Assembly: GCF_014650875.1 (NCBI RefSeq)
Contig: NZ_BMVU01000028.1
Location: forward strand, 1-64,000
Origin: Streptomyces minutiscleroticus
GTDB lineage: Bacteria > Actinomycetota > Actinomycetes > Streptomycetales > Streptomycetaceae
Length of the DNA: 64,000 nt
Reading direction: 5' to 3'
In this document: piece after piece, positions 32,942-41,376 of the stretch
How positions within the stretch are numbered: the stretch's first letter is position 1
How the letters are laid out: every line of letters starts with the position of its first letter
The notes under the pieces: generated by a model
Told to the model about the DNA's origin: nothing
What the model saw: only the letters and a program-made list of their open reading frames with translations
Databases searched by the model: none
Made by a program: the position numbers and the translations under genes

Positions 32942-33880
32942 GTGACCGTCACCACGTCCGCCCCCGTTCCCGTCCTGCGCGACCACCGCATCCCCGCCGA
33001 CGGCGTCTACGAGGGCGTCCGCGTCCTCGACCGGCTGCCCACCGGGGCGGAGGAACGCCCCTACGAACTCTTCGAGCCGGTGCCGCAGGCCCGCACGATC
33101 GGCGCCGAGATACGCGGCGTCGACCTCTCCCGGCCGCTGACGGACGCGCTGCGCGAGGAGCTGAACCGGGCGCTGCTGGAGTGGAAGGTCCTCTTCTTCC
33201 GGGGCCAGCACCTCACCTCGGCCGCTCAGCGCGCCTTCGCGCGCAACTGGGGCGAGCTGGAGACCAACCCGCTGCTGGCGACCGGTGACGCCGACGAGGT
33301 GGTGCGGTTCGACAAGGCCGCGGGCGCCACCCCCACCTTCGAGAACGTCTGGCACACCGACGTCACCTTCCGGGAGCGGCCCGCCCTGGGCGCCGTCCTG
33401 CAGCTGCGCGAGGTGCCGCCCTTCGGCGGTGACACCCTGTGGGCCGACATGGCCGCCGCCTACGACAACCTGCCGCGGGAGGTGCGCGAACGCGTCGACG
33501 GCGCGTACGCCGTCCACGACTACCTGCCGGGCTTCGCCCGCTTCTACCCGGCCGAGCGGCTCGCGCCGTTCCAGGAGCAGTTCCCGCCGGTCCAGCACCC
33601 GGTGGTGCGCCGCCACCCGGAGACCGGGCGCCGCATGCTCTTCGTCAACGCCTCCTTCACCACGCACATCGTCGGCATGGAGCGGCGGGAGAGCGACCGG
33701 CTGCTGCGGCTGCTCTTCCAGCAGGCGCACGTGCCCGAGTTCCAGGTCCGCTTCCGCTGGCAGCGGGGCGACGTGGCGTTCTGGGACAACCGGGCCACCC
33801 AGCACTACGCGGTCAACGACTACGCCCCGCACCGGCGCGTCGCCGAACGCGTCGCCATCGCCGGCGACCGGCCCTTCTGA
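32942..33880 (+). CDS. TauD/TfdA-family Fe(II)/2-oxoglutarate dioxygenase
   Basis: 312 aa from GTG 32942, with AGGAGA upstream. It has the TauD fold: GAEIRGVDLSRPL near residue 57, metal ligands His and Asp in WHTDVTFRERP (about 140), distal His in DNRATQHYAVNDY and the 2-oxoglutarate Arg in RRVAERVAI near the C-terminus. Relatives release sulfite from taurine or alkyl sulfonates/sulfates during sulfur limitation. Its length and AYDNLP/VNASFTTHIVGM segments are closest to alkylsulfatase/taurine dioxygenases. No sulfonate ABC transporter is adjacent. Confidence 0.92.
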   Translation: MTVTTSAPVPVLRDHRIPADGVYEGVRVLDRLPTGAEERPYELFEPVPQARTIGAEIRGVDLSRPLTDALREELNRALLEWKVLFFRGQHLTSAAQRAFARNWGELETNPLLATGDADEVVRFDKAAGATPTFENVWHTDVTFRERPALGAVLQLREVPPFGGDTLWADMAAAYDNLPREVRERVDGAYAVHDYLPGFARFYPAERLAPFQEQFPPVQHPVVRRHPETGRRMLFVNASFTTHIVGMERRESDRLLRLLFQQAHVPEFQVRFRWQRGDVAFWDNRATQHYAVNDYAPHRRVAERVAIAGDRPF

Positions 33881-33902
33881 CACGGACTTCGCGATTCCGT
33901 CC

Positions 33903-33918
33903 CCTGACACCTGTCAGG
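33903..33918. promoter_or_regulatory. Palindrome CCTGAC-N4-GTCAGG upstream of a secreted-protein gene
   Basis: Perfect 6-bp arms, 118 bp upstream of the start at 34036. The same arms and spacing recur at 35082-35097, upstream of the second secreted-protein gene. Read in each gene's direction both have CTGTCAGG as the second half. Confidence 0.6.
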
Positions 33919-34035
33919 TACTGCCACCCTCGTTCCGGCCCGTACGGTCGCCGTCAGCGGGGGCGCCGCGGGTTGGCCGACGAGAGCCGGCGGCCGCGCA
34001 CCCGGTCAGCGCCGAACCGACCGGAAAGAGGGATC

Positions 34036-34485
34036 GTGTCACGACGTCCGCTCAGGACCCTGCTCGCCCTGGGGGGCGCCGCCGCCGTGGTGGCGCTCAC
34101 TCCCCTGACCGCCCAGGCCGCCCCGGCCCAGGGCGGCAACTACGGGGCGTACGCGAACGAGGGCCAGTACCCGACGATCTCGAGCTGCGCGGGCACGTTC
34201 CGGCAGATCGGGAACACCCTCACCTTCGAGGGCATGTCCTTGAAGTACTTCTACTCCGACCGCTGCGGCTCCTTCGCCCGGATCGAGAACTCCCGGCAGA
34301 ACTGCTCGGCAGTGCTGGAGCGCTCGAACTCCGGCGCGGGCAACGCCGACGCCTGGGTCGCCGAGTCCGTCGACCCCGGCATCAACTACGCCTACACGAA
34401 GATCGGCAACAACCTGAACGGCCGGGTGTCGCGCGCGCTGCTCGTCTGCGACGGTCACCCCCTGCTCAACACCGGCTGGTTCTGA
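34036..34485 (+). CDS. Small secreted protein of unknown function
   Basis: 149 aa from GTG 34036, with AAAGAGGGA upstream. It starts with a twin-arginine-like signal peptide (SRRPLRTLLALGGAAAVVALTPLTAQA); cleavage is after TAQA. The mature part is 120 residues with four Cys (SSCAGTF, DRCGSF, QNCSAVL, LVCDGHP), suggesting two disulfides, and is rich in Asn, Gly and Tyr. I do not recognise the family. It converges with a broken gene for another small secreted protein across a strong hairpin, and the two share a palindrome in their promoters, so they may belong to the same regulon. Confidence 0.78.
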   Translation: MSRRPLRTLLALGGAAAVVALTPLTAQAAPAQGGNYGAYANEGQYPTISSCAGTFRQIGNTLTFEGMSLKYFYSDRCGSFARIENSRQNCSAVLERSNSGAGNADAWVAESVDPGINYAYTKIGNNLNGRVSRALLVCDGHPLLNTGWF

Positions 34486-34529
34486 TCGGCGCCGGCCGGT
34501 ACTGAGCCCGCACCACCGCGAACAGGATC

Positions 34530-34560
34530 GAGGGGCTCGCCACGGTGGCGGGCCCCTCGC
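34530..34560. terminator. Long hairpin between convergent secreted-protein genes
   Basis: Outer arms 34530-34537 and 34553-34560 (CGAGGGGC / GCCCCTCG), one wobble pair, and an inner 5-bp stem around CGG give a nearly continuous 14-bp stem. It begins 45 bp after the stop at 34485. Confidence 0.75.
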
Positions 34561-34980
34561 CCTTGTTCGTCCCCGACGGTGTCGGGACCCAGCAGTCCGG
34601 CACACCGGCGACCTTCTCGCCGCCCCGGAGGTAGAGGCTGTTCACCCAGGCGACGTCGCTGCCGGAAGACTCCACGACCGCCGTCCGCCAGCTGTTGCCG
34701 CCGACGGCGGGGTCGTACACGTACGGCCCCCTGCGTCTGGCACACGGCGTCGAGCCGGTACCGCGAGCGGACGGCCAGGCGCGGCGAGTCCGCGGCCGGC
34801 TGCGGAGATCGACGTCGGTGGCCCAGATGCAGACATCGGTGAGGCCGGGTCGCCGCCGTTCGCGACGGCCGCTGCCGAGGCGCGGTCCGCCGGAACGGCA
34901 GCGGCCGAGGTGGTGAGGGCGCCAGTGGTGGGCGCGGCCACGGCCGGCGCCGTCGCGGAGCGGCGCAGCGGTTTCCTCAC
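34561..34980 (-). pseudogene. Small secreted protein, broken by three frameshifts
   Basis: A GTG start at 34980 (GGGGGA upstream) encodes a signal-peptide-like start VRKPLRRSATAPAVAAPTTG and mature segment ...AVANGGDP. Protein-like sequence then continues in three other frames: LTDVCIWATDVDLRSRP, then ADSPRLAVRSRYRLDAVCQTQG, then PYVYDPAVGGNSWRTAVVES and VAWVNSLYLRGGEKVAGVPDCW. Two changes behave as 1-base losses and one as a 1-base gain in a G5 run. The joined product looks like a small SH3-like secreted protein with paired Cys. Its promoter holds the same palindrome as the gene at 34036. Confidence 0.7.
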
Positions 34981-35081
34981 GAGTGTGTCCCCCCTGTCGA
35001 TGCGATGCGGTCCGTCGGCGTCACGTGCGCGGTGTCCGGCCGACGGTCGACAGCTCCAGGCGGCCATACGGCTGTCCGGCC

Positions 35082-35097
35082 CCTGACAGCCGTCAGG
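35082..35097. promoter_or_regulatory. Palindrome CCTGAC-N4-GTCAGG upstream of the broken secreted-protein gene
   Basis: Same arms and spacing as 33903-33918, 102 bp upstream of the start at 34980. A CGTATGGCCGCC element follows on the minus strand, similar to CGTACGGTCGCC after the first copy, but 11 bp (one helix turn) closer. Confidence 0.6.
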
Positions 35098-35127
35098 GCG
35101 TCCCTGCCGTCCGCGGCGCCGGACGGC

Positions 35128-36678
35128 TCAGCGCGTGTACCGGGCGAGGTGCCGGCGGACCTCGGCGACATGGCCCTCGACCTGTTCCGGAACGCCTCCC
35201 GCCTCGATGACGGTCCGGTCGCTGGTGCGGTATCCGGCGGCGACGAGGGCGGGCATGTCGCCGGTCAGGCCCTCCTCCTCGAACCGCTGGGCGAGCCAGC
35301 ACACGTACCCGCCCATCGTCATGATCGCGTCGGCGGGCGACATGTAGTCCTTGACACCGTCCTTGTCCCCGTCCACGGCCCAGGCGCGGAAGACGGCGGG
35401 TGTCCACAGGGCGATGCCGTACTCGTCGCTCCGCGGACGGGCCGCGTCGGCGTCGAAGCCGCTCTCCGCCTTGAGCATCGCGGCCAGCACGACCGGGGTG
35501 ATCTCCTCCTCCGTGCAGCGGTGGGCGGCCCGGGTGATGACGTCGCGCAGCGGTACGGGGACGTCGGAGCCGGGCGGGATGGCGCCGTGCGCGGGCGCGG
35601 ACGGCGTCGTCGCAGCGGCGGCCGGGGCGCTCGCCGTGGTGGGCGGGGCTCCCCCCGTCGTCGGGCGGCCGGTGCCATCGGGCAGCAGGACGGCGGCGCC
35701 GGCCGCGGCGGCCGCCAGGGCGAGGACCACCGCCCCCACCACCGCGCGCCGCAGCCGACGGGCGGCGGGCCGCGGTGCGCCCAGGGCGCGCACGCGTGTC
35801 AGGACGGCGGCGGCGTCGTGCCGCGAACGGCTCGCGTGGTCGGGCGTGAGGCAGTCGCCGACGAGGGCCCGCCACGGCGCGGGGACGCTCTCGTCCAGGC
35901 TCAGGGGCGCCGTCCCGCGCGCGTAGGCCTGGGCGGCCAGGGCGCGGGCGCGGGCCGCGGCGCCCGGGAACGGATGACGTCCACCGGTGAGCACCTGGTG
36001 GGCGAGAACACCGAACGCCCAGATGTCGGCGCTGGGCCGGACGACGGTGCCGCGTACCCCGGTGCGCTCCGACCACCACTCGGGCGGCAGATGGTCGAGG
36101 GTGCCGAGCGGGGGCATGTAGGCGTGCGTGCCGTCGAGTTCGGCGGTCAGGCCGAAGTCGGCGAGCCAGGTCTCGCCGCTCGTGGTCAGCAGGACGTTGG
36201 CGGGTTTGAGGTCGCCGTGCACCCGTCCCGCGGCGTGCATGTGCGCCAGTCCGGCCGCCACGTGGCGCAGGATGCGCTCGGCCCCGGGCACCGGCCCGGG
36301 CGTCTCCGGGTCCGCGGCGTCCAGAAGGTCCTGGAGGCTGTGGTCGGCCCGGTCCATGACCAAGGCGACGGCCCCGTCCAGCGGCGGCCGGTCCGGGTCG
36401 CTGATGACGCACACGGCACGGGTGCGCACGAGGTGCGGATGGTCGGCCTCCTGGCTGAACCGCACCTCCCGGGAGACGAGTTCGTCCAGTGCGGCCCGCT
36501 GTCCGGGAGCGAGCCGGTCGGTGTGCCACAGCTTCACCGCCACCGGCGTGCCGTCGGCCGTGGAACGGGCGGCGTACACACTGCCCCAGGCCCCCGTCCC
36601 GATCGGCTCGGTCAGTTCCCACTCCCCGATGCGGTAGCCGACGGGCACGTCGGGCACGGGGACGGAGTGACGACTCAT
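35128..36678 (-). CDS. Membrane Ser/Thr protein kinase with extracytoplasmic transglycosylase-like domain
   Basis: 516 aa. Kinase domain at about 14-275: Gly loop IGTGAWGSVYAAR, Lys in VAVKLW, catalytic loop HGDLKPANVLL (HGD instead of HRD), metal loop ADFGLTAE, then PPEWW. One transmembrane helix follows at about 310-332 (AVVGAVVLALAAAAAGAAVLL), then a Pro/Thr/Ala linker and an outside domain at about 370-516 that resembles a lytic-transglycosylase (SLT) fold, with Glu in LAAMLKAESGFDADA. PknB-type kinases usually have PASTA repeats there; this arrangement suggests peptidoglycan sensing or cleavage. It overlaps the FHA gene by 4 bp. Confidence 0.85.
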   Translation of the reverse strand: MSRHSVPVPDVPVGYRIGEWELTEPIGTGAWGSVYAARSTADGTPVAVKLWHTDRLAPGQRAALDELVSREVRFSQEADHPHLVRTRAVCVISDPDRPPLDGAVALVMDRADHSLQDLLDAADPETPGPVPGAERILRHVAAGLAHMHAAGRVHGDLKPANVLLTTSGETWLADFGLTAELDGTHAYMPPLGTLDHLPPEWWSERTGVRGTVVRPSADIWAFGVLAHQVLTGGRHPFPGAAARARALAAQAYARGTAPLSLDESVPAPWRALVGDCLTPDHASRSRHDAAAVLTRVRALGAPRPAARRLRRAVVGAVVLALAAAAAGAAVLLPDGTGRPTTGGAPPTTASAPAAAATTPSAPAHGAIPPGSDVPVPLRDVITRAAHRCTEEEITPVVLAAMLKAESGFDADAARPRSDEYGIALWTPAVFRAWAVDGDKDGVKDYMSPADAIMTMGGYVCWLAQRFEEEGLTGDMPALVAAGYRTSDRTVIEAGGVPEQVEGHVAEVRRHLARYTR

Positions 36679-37478
36679 GCCTCTCCCCCCGCGGGACACG
36701 GCCGGAGAGAACGCCGGGGCAGGACCGCCAGGTGCTCCTCGCGCACGAGGTTGAAGCGCAGGGCGAAGGTGACCAGATCCTCCCGTTTGGCGCCGACGCG
36801 TGCGCCGTCCCGGTCCGGACGGCCGTCGTCCTCGGCGGACCGCAGGCGCAGTTTGGCCGAAGCCAGGTAGTCGATGTGGTAGTTCACGGCGGAACGGGTC
36901 AGGTCGCGGCACGCCTCAAGGGGCCGCAGCCGCTCGACGATCTCCCCCGCACCCGGCAGGGCCGCGCCGGATGAGGTGCGCAGCCGCGGCTCGCACAGGG
37001 CGACGAGAACCAGGAAATACTTGGCCGTGGGGTCGAGCGAGAAGGGGCTCACGGTCTGCTCGCCGAGCGCGGGGCCCGTCCCGGCCTCGGCGTAGGCGTG
37101 CTGGGGCGCGAAGACCTTGAAGGACGCATTGCCCTCCAGGGCCGGCAGGACGACCCGGGAGAACTCGAACGGCACGGGTGCGCCGAGCCGCCCGGGAGCG
37201 ACCTTGACGTATTCGCCCGCCCCTTCGAGGTTCTCGACGACGTACGTGGCGGCCGGGCTGAAGTTGGACAGCCGCCAGTAGTCCCCCGCGGCCTCGATCC
37301 GGCCCGCGTGCCGGGAGACGCCCGGGTCCGGCAGGACGACGGGCAGGGTGATGCCGGGCGAACCGCGCCCGAAGTCCTTGGTCTCTCCGGGTCCCATGTG
37401 CAGGAGCCGGGGTCTTCGGCGGTCCCCTCCGGGGCGGGTGCGGATGTCTTCGGGCAGCTGGATGATTACCGTGTCCAT
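36675..37478 (-). CDS. FHA-domain protein, partner of the kinase
   Basis: 267 aa. An FHA fold lies at about 25-105 (LHMGPGETKDFGRG, LPDPGVSRHAGRIEA with the phospho-threonine-binding SRH, YWRLSNFSPAATYVVEN). The C-terminal half (about 150-267) has helices reminiscent of a DNA-binding region (RPLEACRDLTRSAVNYHIDYLASAKLRL, read as two helices). It is translationally coupled to the kinase gene (ATGA overlap), so it probably binds the phosphorylated kinase or its substrate. A TAGAAT -10-like element lies about 30 bp upstream of the start (minus strand). Confidence 0.85.
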   Translation of the reverse strand: MDTVIIQLPEDIRTRPGGDRRRPRLLHMGPGETKDFGRGSPGITLPVVLPDPGVSRHAGRIEAAGDYWRLSNFSPAATYVVENLEGAGEYVKVAPGRLGAPVPFEFSRVVLPALEGNASFKVFAPQHAYAEAGTGPALGEQTVSPFSLDPTAKYFLVLVALCEPRLRTSSGAALPGAGEIVERLRPLEACRDLTRSAVNYHIDYLASAKLRLRSAEDDGRPDRDGARVGAKREDLVTFALRFNLVREEHLAVLPRRSLRPCPAGGEA

Positions 37479-37782
37479 GACGTTCTTCCCCCGTGACGGT
37501 CGCCAGGATTCTAGTAGGACGACGATCTTCCGGAGCCGCCGGAACAAGCCACACAGGAGTGCGGTGGACAACCCCGGAGGGGCCTTGCCGATGGACACTA
37601 CGGGTGTACGGCGGGACAGGGCGTGACGCGGCGTGTGGGGGGTGTCCTCGCACCGGAGAGCCGTCTTGCCCGGGTGTTCCGGGAACGGCACGACCGGGAC
37701 GCGCGGGCGCCCCGCCCCGCCGAGGGTTCCGCGGGGCGGGGCGCGAGGCGGTGGGCGTCGTCGGGCCGGGTGGCCCGGCGGG
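37479..37782. other. Promoter region of the FHA-kinase operon
   Basis: 304 bp. It holds the operon promoter near 37510 and, at 37707-37744, the terminator of the conservon operon. No ORF is supported. Confidence 0.5.
37707..37744 (-). terminator. 14-bp hairpin ending the conservon operon
   Basis: Arms 37707-37720 and 37731-37744 match perfectly, 10-nt loop, 39 bp beyond the crotonase stop in the direction of transcription. Confidence 0.75.
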
Positions 37783-38586
37783 TCAGACGGCCAGGTGCCG
37801 CCTGGTGCGCGCGTAGTGCTCGGAGGCGAGGACCGACGCCATGAGCTCGGCGTCCAGGGCGGACGCGTCGGCCAGGCGGGCCGGCGCGGCGTAGGACTGC
37901 AGCAGTGTCTTGGTGACGCGCAGGGCGGTGGGCGAGCGCCGGACGACGGGGCGCGCCCACGCCGCCACGGCCTCGTCGAGCTGCGCCTCGGGGACGACCC
38001 GCTGCACGACCGACAGGTAGTGGGCCTCGGCGGCGTCGAAGGCCCGCCCGGTGAGCACGAGTTCGCGCACCCGGGCCGCCCCGACCTCGCTGAGCAGACG
38101 CGGCAGGAGCCCGCCCCAGGCAGTCGGCAGACCGAGGGCGAGTTCGGGGAGCCGGAAGGAGGCCGTGTCGGCGCACACCCGCAGGTCGCAGGCGAGCGCC
38201 AGGGCGAGCCCCGCGCCGATGGCCTTGCCCTGGACCCGGGCGATGGTGACGGCGGGGTTGTCGGTCAGCGCCTCGCAGACGCGGCGGGCCCGGACACCGG
38301 AGGCGCGGATGCCGCTGCCGGTGGGGTCGTGCGCCAGGTGCTCGGCGAACTCGGTGCGGTCCCCGCCCAGACAGAAGTCGGTCCCCGCGCCGGAGAGCAC
38401 GAGGACGCGTACCGCGGGGTCCTGGTCGTCGAGGACGGTCTGCAGGTCGTGCAGCATGGCCTCGCCGACAACGTTGCCCTGGTCGGGCAGGTTCAGCTCG
38501 ATGTGGAGGACGGGGCCCCGCTGTTCGGCACGGAGGGTCTTGAGGACGAGGTTCGTGTGGACGGGCGGGGTCGGCGGGGCAGTCAT
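37783..38586 (-). CDS. Enoyl-CoA hydratase/isomerase family protein at the end of the conservon
   Basis: 267 aa, crotonase fold. The oxyanion-hole segments are LVLSGAGTDFCLGGDRTEF and VQGKAIGAGLALALACDLRV; the first normally carries the CoA-binding Gly/Ala-rich loop. The usual catalytic Glu positions read PELALGLPTAWGG (Glu present in RLPELALG). It overlaps the P450 gene by 4 bp (ATGA), so it is the last gene of the conservon operon. Its link to two P450s suggests hydration or isomerisation of an acyl-CoA that is hydroxylated or cleaved by the P450s; the substrate is unknown. Confidence 0.88.
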   Translation of the reverse strand: MTAPPTPPVHTNLVLKTLRAEQRGPVLHIELNLPDQGNVVGEAMLHDLQTVLDDQDPAVRVLVLSGAGTDFCLGGDRTEFAEHLAHDPTGSGIRASGVRARRVCEALTDNPAVTIARVQGKAIGAGLALALACDLRVCADTASFRLPELALGLPTAWGGLLPRLLSEVGAARVRELVLTGRAFDAAEAHYLSVVQRVVPEAQLDEAVAAWARPVVRRSPTALRVTKTLLQSYAAPARLADASALDAELMASVLASEHYARTRRHLAV

Positions 38587-39845
38587 GCTGTCACTTTCAG
38601 GGAGGTCATGCGCCGGAAGACCATGCGCGGCGCGTAGGCGGGGGCGGACGAGAGCCGCAGCGTGTCGAACCGCTGCAGCAGGCGGGTGAGAAGGGTGCGG
38701 GCCTCCAGGCGGGCGAGGGCCGCGCCGAGGCAGTAGTGGGCGCCCCCGCCGAAGGTGAGGTGGGTGCCGTTGCGGAGGATGTCGAAGGAGTCGGGGTCCT
38801 CGTTGCGCCGGGGGTCGTGGTTGGCCGCCCCGTACAGCACGTGGACCATGGTGTCCTTCGCGAGGGGCACGCCGGCCAGGACGGTGTCCTCGGCGGCGAC
38901 CCGGGTGTTGAGGTGGATCGGCGGGTCGTAGCGCAGGGCCTCCTCGACGGCGTCGTCGACGTACCCGGGGTTGCGCCGCAGCCACTCCCACCGTCCGGGC
39001 TCGCTCAGCAGCAGCCACACGGCCACGGACATCAGGGTGGCCGTGGTCTCCAGGGAGGCGATGGTGATGAACATGGTGAGCGCGTACAGGATCCGGTCCG
39101 CGCTCTCGCGGTCGTCCGGGAGCTGCTCGTCCCAGTGCCGGATCCAGCCGGAGAGGACATCGTTGCCAGGGGTGGCCCGCCGCTGCCGTACCAGCTCGGT
39201 GAAGTAGGCCCTGAGTTCGAGCGTGGCCTGCGCGGACACCGCCAGCTCGCTCTTCGTGGGCAGCAGCTCCTGCGCGTACACCTGACGGTGGGTCATGTCC
39301 AGTACGTGCGCGTAGTCCCGCTCGGGGAGCCCCAGCCAGCGGCCGACGGTGTGGACGGGCAGCTGCTCGCTGACGGTGGTGACGAAGTCCGCCTCGCCGT
39401 CCGCGCGCAGCCTCCGGTCCAGGTCGTCCAGGAGGCGGGCGACGTGCTCCTCCACCTGGGGCCGGAGGTCCTCGATCGTCTTGCGGTCGAAGAGGTTGCC
39501 CAGACTGCGCCGTTGGCACGTGTGAGCAGGGGCGTTGAGGCGCGACAGGGTCATGCTCATCTCCCGGGTGGCGGGAGCGTTCCAGCGTTCGGCGTCGGGC
39601 CGGCGCTCCTGCCAGGCGAAGTCGGGTGTCAGCCAGTTCCGGCCGCGCAGGACCTGGCTGCACACCTCGAACCCGGTGACGAAGTACCCGCCCCAGGGGG
39701 CGGGCACGACGTCACCCATCTCGCGCAGTTCCCCGTAGAGAGGGAAAGGGTCGCTCTGACCCTCGGGGGAACGCAGGCGGCGGAGGACGGAGATGACGGA
39801 TCGGCGATCGATGGTCAAGCCGCTTATGTCACCAACAGCGGTCAC
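38583..39845 (-). CDS. Cytochrome P450, CYP154-like, conservon-associated
   Basis: 420 aa from GTG 39845, preceded by AAGGAG; an in-frame ATG at 39911 is the alternative. All P450 landmarks are present: I-helix FITIASLETTATL, K-helix ExxR in VEEALRYDPPI, and the haem loop FGGGAHYCLGAALARLE with the Cys ligand. Soluble, bacterial class I type. It lies 102 bp after the first P450 gene and overlaps the crotonase. Streptomyces conservons often carry adjacent CYP157 and CYP154 genes; this one keeps ExxR as CYP154 proteins do. No ferredoxin gene is near. Confidence 0.9.
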   Translation of the reverse strand: MTAVGDISGLTIDRRSVISVLRRLRSPEGQSDPFPLYGELREMGDVVPAPWGGYFVTGFEVCSQVLRGRNWLTPDFAWQERRPDAERWNAPATREMSMTLSRLNAPAHTCQRRSLGNLFDRKTIEDLRPQVEEHVARLLDDLDRRLRADGEADFVTTVSEQLPVHTVGRWLGLPERDYAHVLDMTHRQVYAQELLPTKSELAVSAQATLELRAYFTELVRQRRATPGNDVLSGWIRHWDEQLPDDRESADRILYALTMFITIASLETTATLMSVAVWLLLSEPGRWEWLRRNPGYVDDAVEEALRYDPPIHLNTRVAAEDTVLAGVPLAKDTMVHVLYGAANHDPRRNEDPDSFDILRNGTHLTFGGGAHYCLGAALARLEARTLLTRLLQRFDTLRLSSAPAYAPRMVFRRMTSLKVTA

Positions 39846-39947
39846 GCAGAGCTCCTTAAGGCTGGCGCTTCCGTTACTGGCGGAATCTACCCTTCCGTAG
39901 CAGCTCGTCATACACCGTAGTGTGTTGCTCCCGTCACATGCAGTGCA

Positions 39948-41315
39948 TCACAGGCGGAAGACGTCGAGGAACGAGCTCCAGAAGCCCTTCTTCTTCGGCT
40001 CCTGCCGCGGCGTCCGCACCTGACCCGCCACCGGCACCTGGCCGGATTCGGCCGCCGCCGCCCGCGGCCGGGTGTTCATCGCCTGCAGCGAGGCGGCCAC
40101 CCGGGTGGCCGGCGTCGGGCTGAACCGCACCGGCAGCGAGACGAGCGCCCGGTGGAACGGACCGGGCCGCCACTGCAGGTCCTTCTCCGGCACCTCCAGG
40201 ACCAGGTCGGGCAGGGCGTTGAGGATCTTCTCGATCGCCGTGATCGCGATGACCTGGGCCGGGGACTTGGCCGGGCAGGCGTGCGGGCCGGCGCCCCACG
40301 CCAGGTGGGCGCCCTTGCTGCGGGCCTGCCGGGCGTCGTTGAGGGCCGGGTCGCTGTTGGCGCCGGCGAAGCTGATGACGACCGGGGTGCCCGCGGCGAC
40401 CGGGACGCCCTTCAGCTCGACGTCCTGCAGCGGGAAGTGCGTCGCGTAGTTGGCGATCGGCGGGTCGTTCCACAGGACGTGGTCGAGGGCCTCCTCGATG
40501 AGCAGACCCGCGCCGCGCCCGGAGTCCTCGCCGGACAGCAGCAGGAGCAGCGCGTTGCCGATGAGGTTGCGCTCCGGCTCGACGCCCGCGCCCATCAGCA
40601 TGACGAGCTGGTCCTTGAGCTCCTCGTCGTTGAGGCCCGCGGGGTGCTGGATCAGCCAGGAGGTCACGTCGTCGCCGGGCTCGCGGCGCTTGAGCGTGAT
40701 CAGCTCCATCAGGCAGGCCGTCATCTCCTCGTTGGCCCGCATCGCGTCCTTGCCGTCGAAGATGGCGGACATGGTGCTGGTGAGGCGGTCCCCGATGCCG
40801 GCCGGGCAGCCGAAGATCTTGTTGAACAGCAGCAGCGGCAGCAGCTTGGCGTAGTCGTTGAGCAGGTCGGCCCGGCCGCGCTCGCTGAACTGGTCGATCA
40901 GGTAGTCCGCGATCGGCTCGACGTCCCGGCGGATGCGGCTGATGTCGAGCCGGTCCAGGCTGTCGGTGACGGCCTTGCGCAGCCGCAGGTGCACGGCGCC
41001 GTCGGTGAACAGGCAGTTGGGCCGGTACGCCATCATCGGCAGCACGGGGCTGTCGAGCGCGATGCGCCCCTCGTTCAGCGCCGTCCAGCGGCGGGAGTCG
41101 CGCGCGAACAGCGTGGTGTTCTGCAGCACCCGCAGCGCCGTCTCGTGCTCGACGACCAGCTCCGCCTCCACCCCGGGGGCGAGCTCGACGGGGCCCGCCG
41201 GGCCGTGCGCCCGCAGCCGGTCGTAGAGCTGGTGCGGATCCGCGGCGAAGTCCTCACCGTGCATCGGGCATCTGGCGGGCGCGCCGGGTATGGCGCTCTC
41301 CTGCTGAAAGTCCAT
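39948..41315 (-). CDS. cvnE: Cytochrome P450, CYP157-like, lacking the ExxR motif
   Basis: 455 aa. The haem loop is AWGAGPHACPAK with Cys347. The I-helix reads GAGVEPERN instead of AGxxT. The K-helix, where P450s have ExxR before PP, reads EEALDHVLWNDPPI: Trp282 stands where Arg should be. Loss of ExxR is a published peculiarity of the CYP157 family found in Streptomyces conservons. The C-terminal 60 residues form an extra basic tail (KKKGFWSSFLDVFRL), possibly a membrane or partner contact. Fifth gene of the conservon, 61 bp after cvnD. Confidence 0.9.
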   Translation of the reverse strand: MDFQQESAIPGAPARCPMHGEDFAADPHQLYDRLRAHGPAGPVELAPGVEAELVVEHETALRVLQNTTLFARDSRRWTALNEGRIALDSPVLPMMAYRPNCLFTDGAVHLRLRKAVTDSLDRLDISRIRRDVEPIADYLIDQFSERGRADLLNDYAKLLPLLLFNKIFGCPAGIGDRLTSTMSAIFDGKDAMRANEEMTACLMELITLKRREPGDDVTSWLIQHPAGLNDEELKDQLVMLMGAGVEPERNLIGNALLLLLSGEDSGRGAGLLIEEALDHVLWNDPPIANYATHFPLQDVELKGVPVAAGTPVVISFAGANSDPALNDARQARSKGAHLAWGAGPHACPAKSPAQVIAITAIEKILNALPDLVLEVPEKDLQWRPGPFHRALVSLPVRFSPTPATRVAASLQAMNTRPRAAAAESGQVPVAGQVRTPRQEPKKKGFWSSFLDVFRL

Positions 41316-41376
41316 GAGTGCTTCCTTCGGGTTCCCGGGGCCGCCGGCTCCGGGAAGGGGGTCGTAAGGGCCGGCG

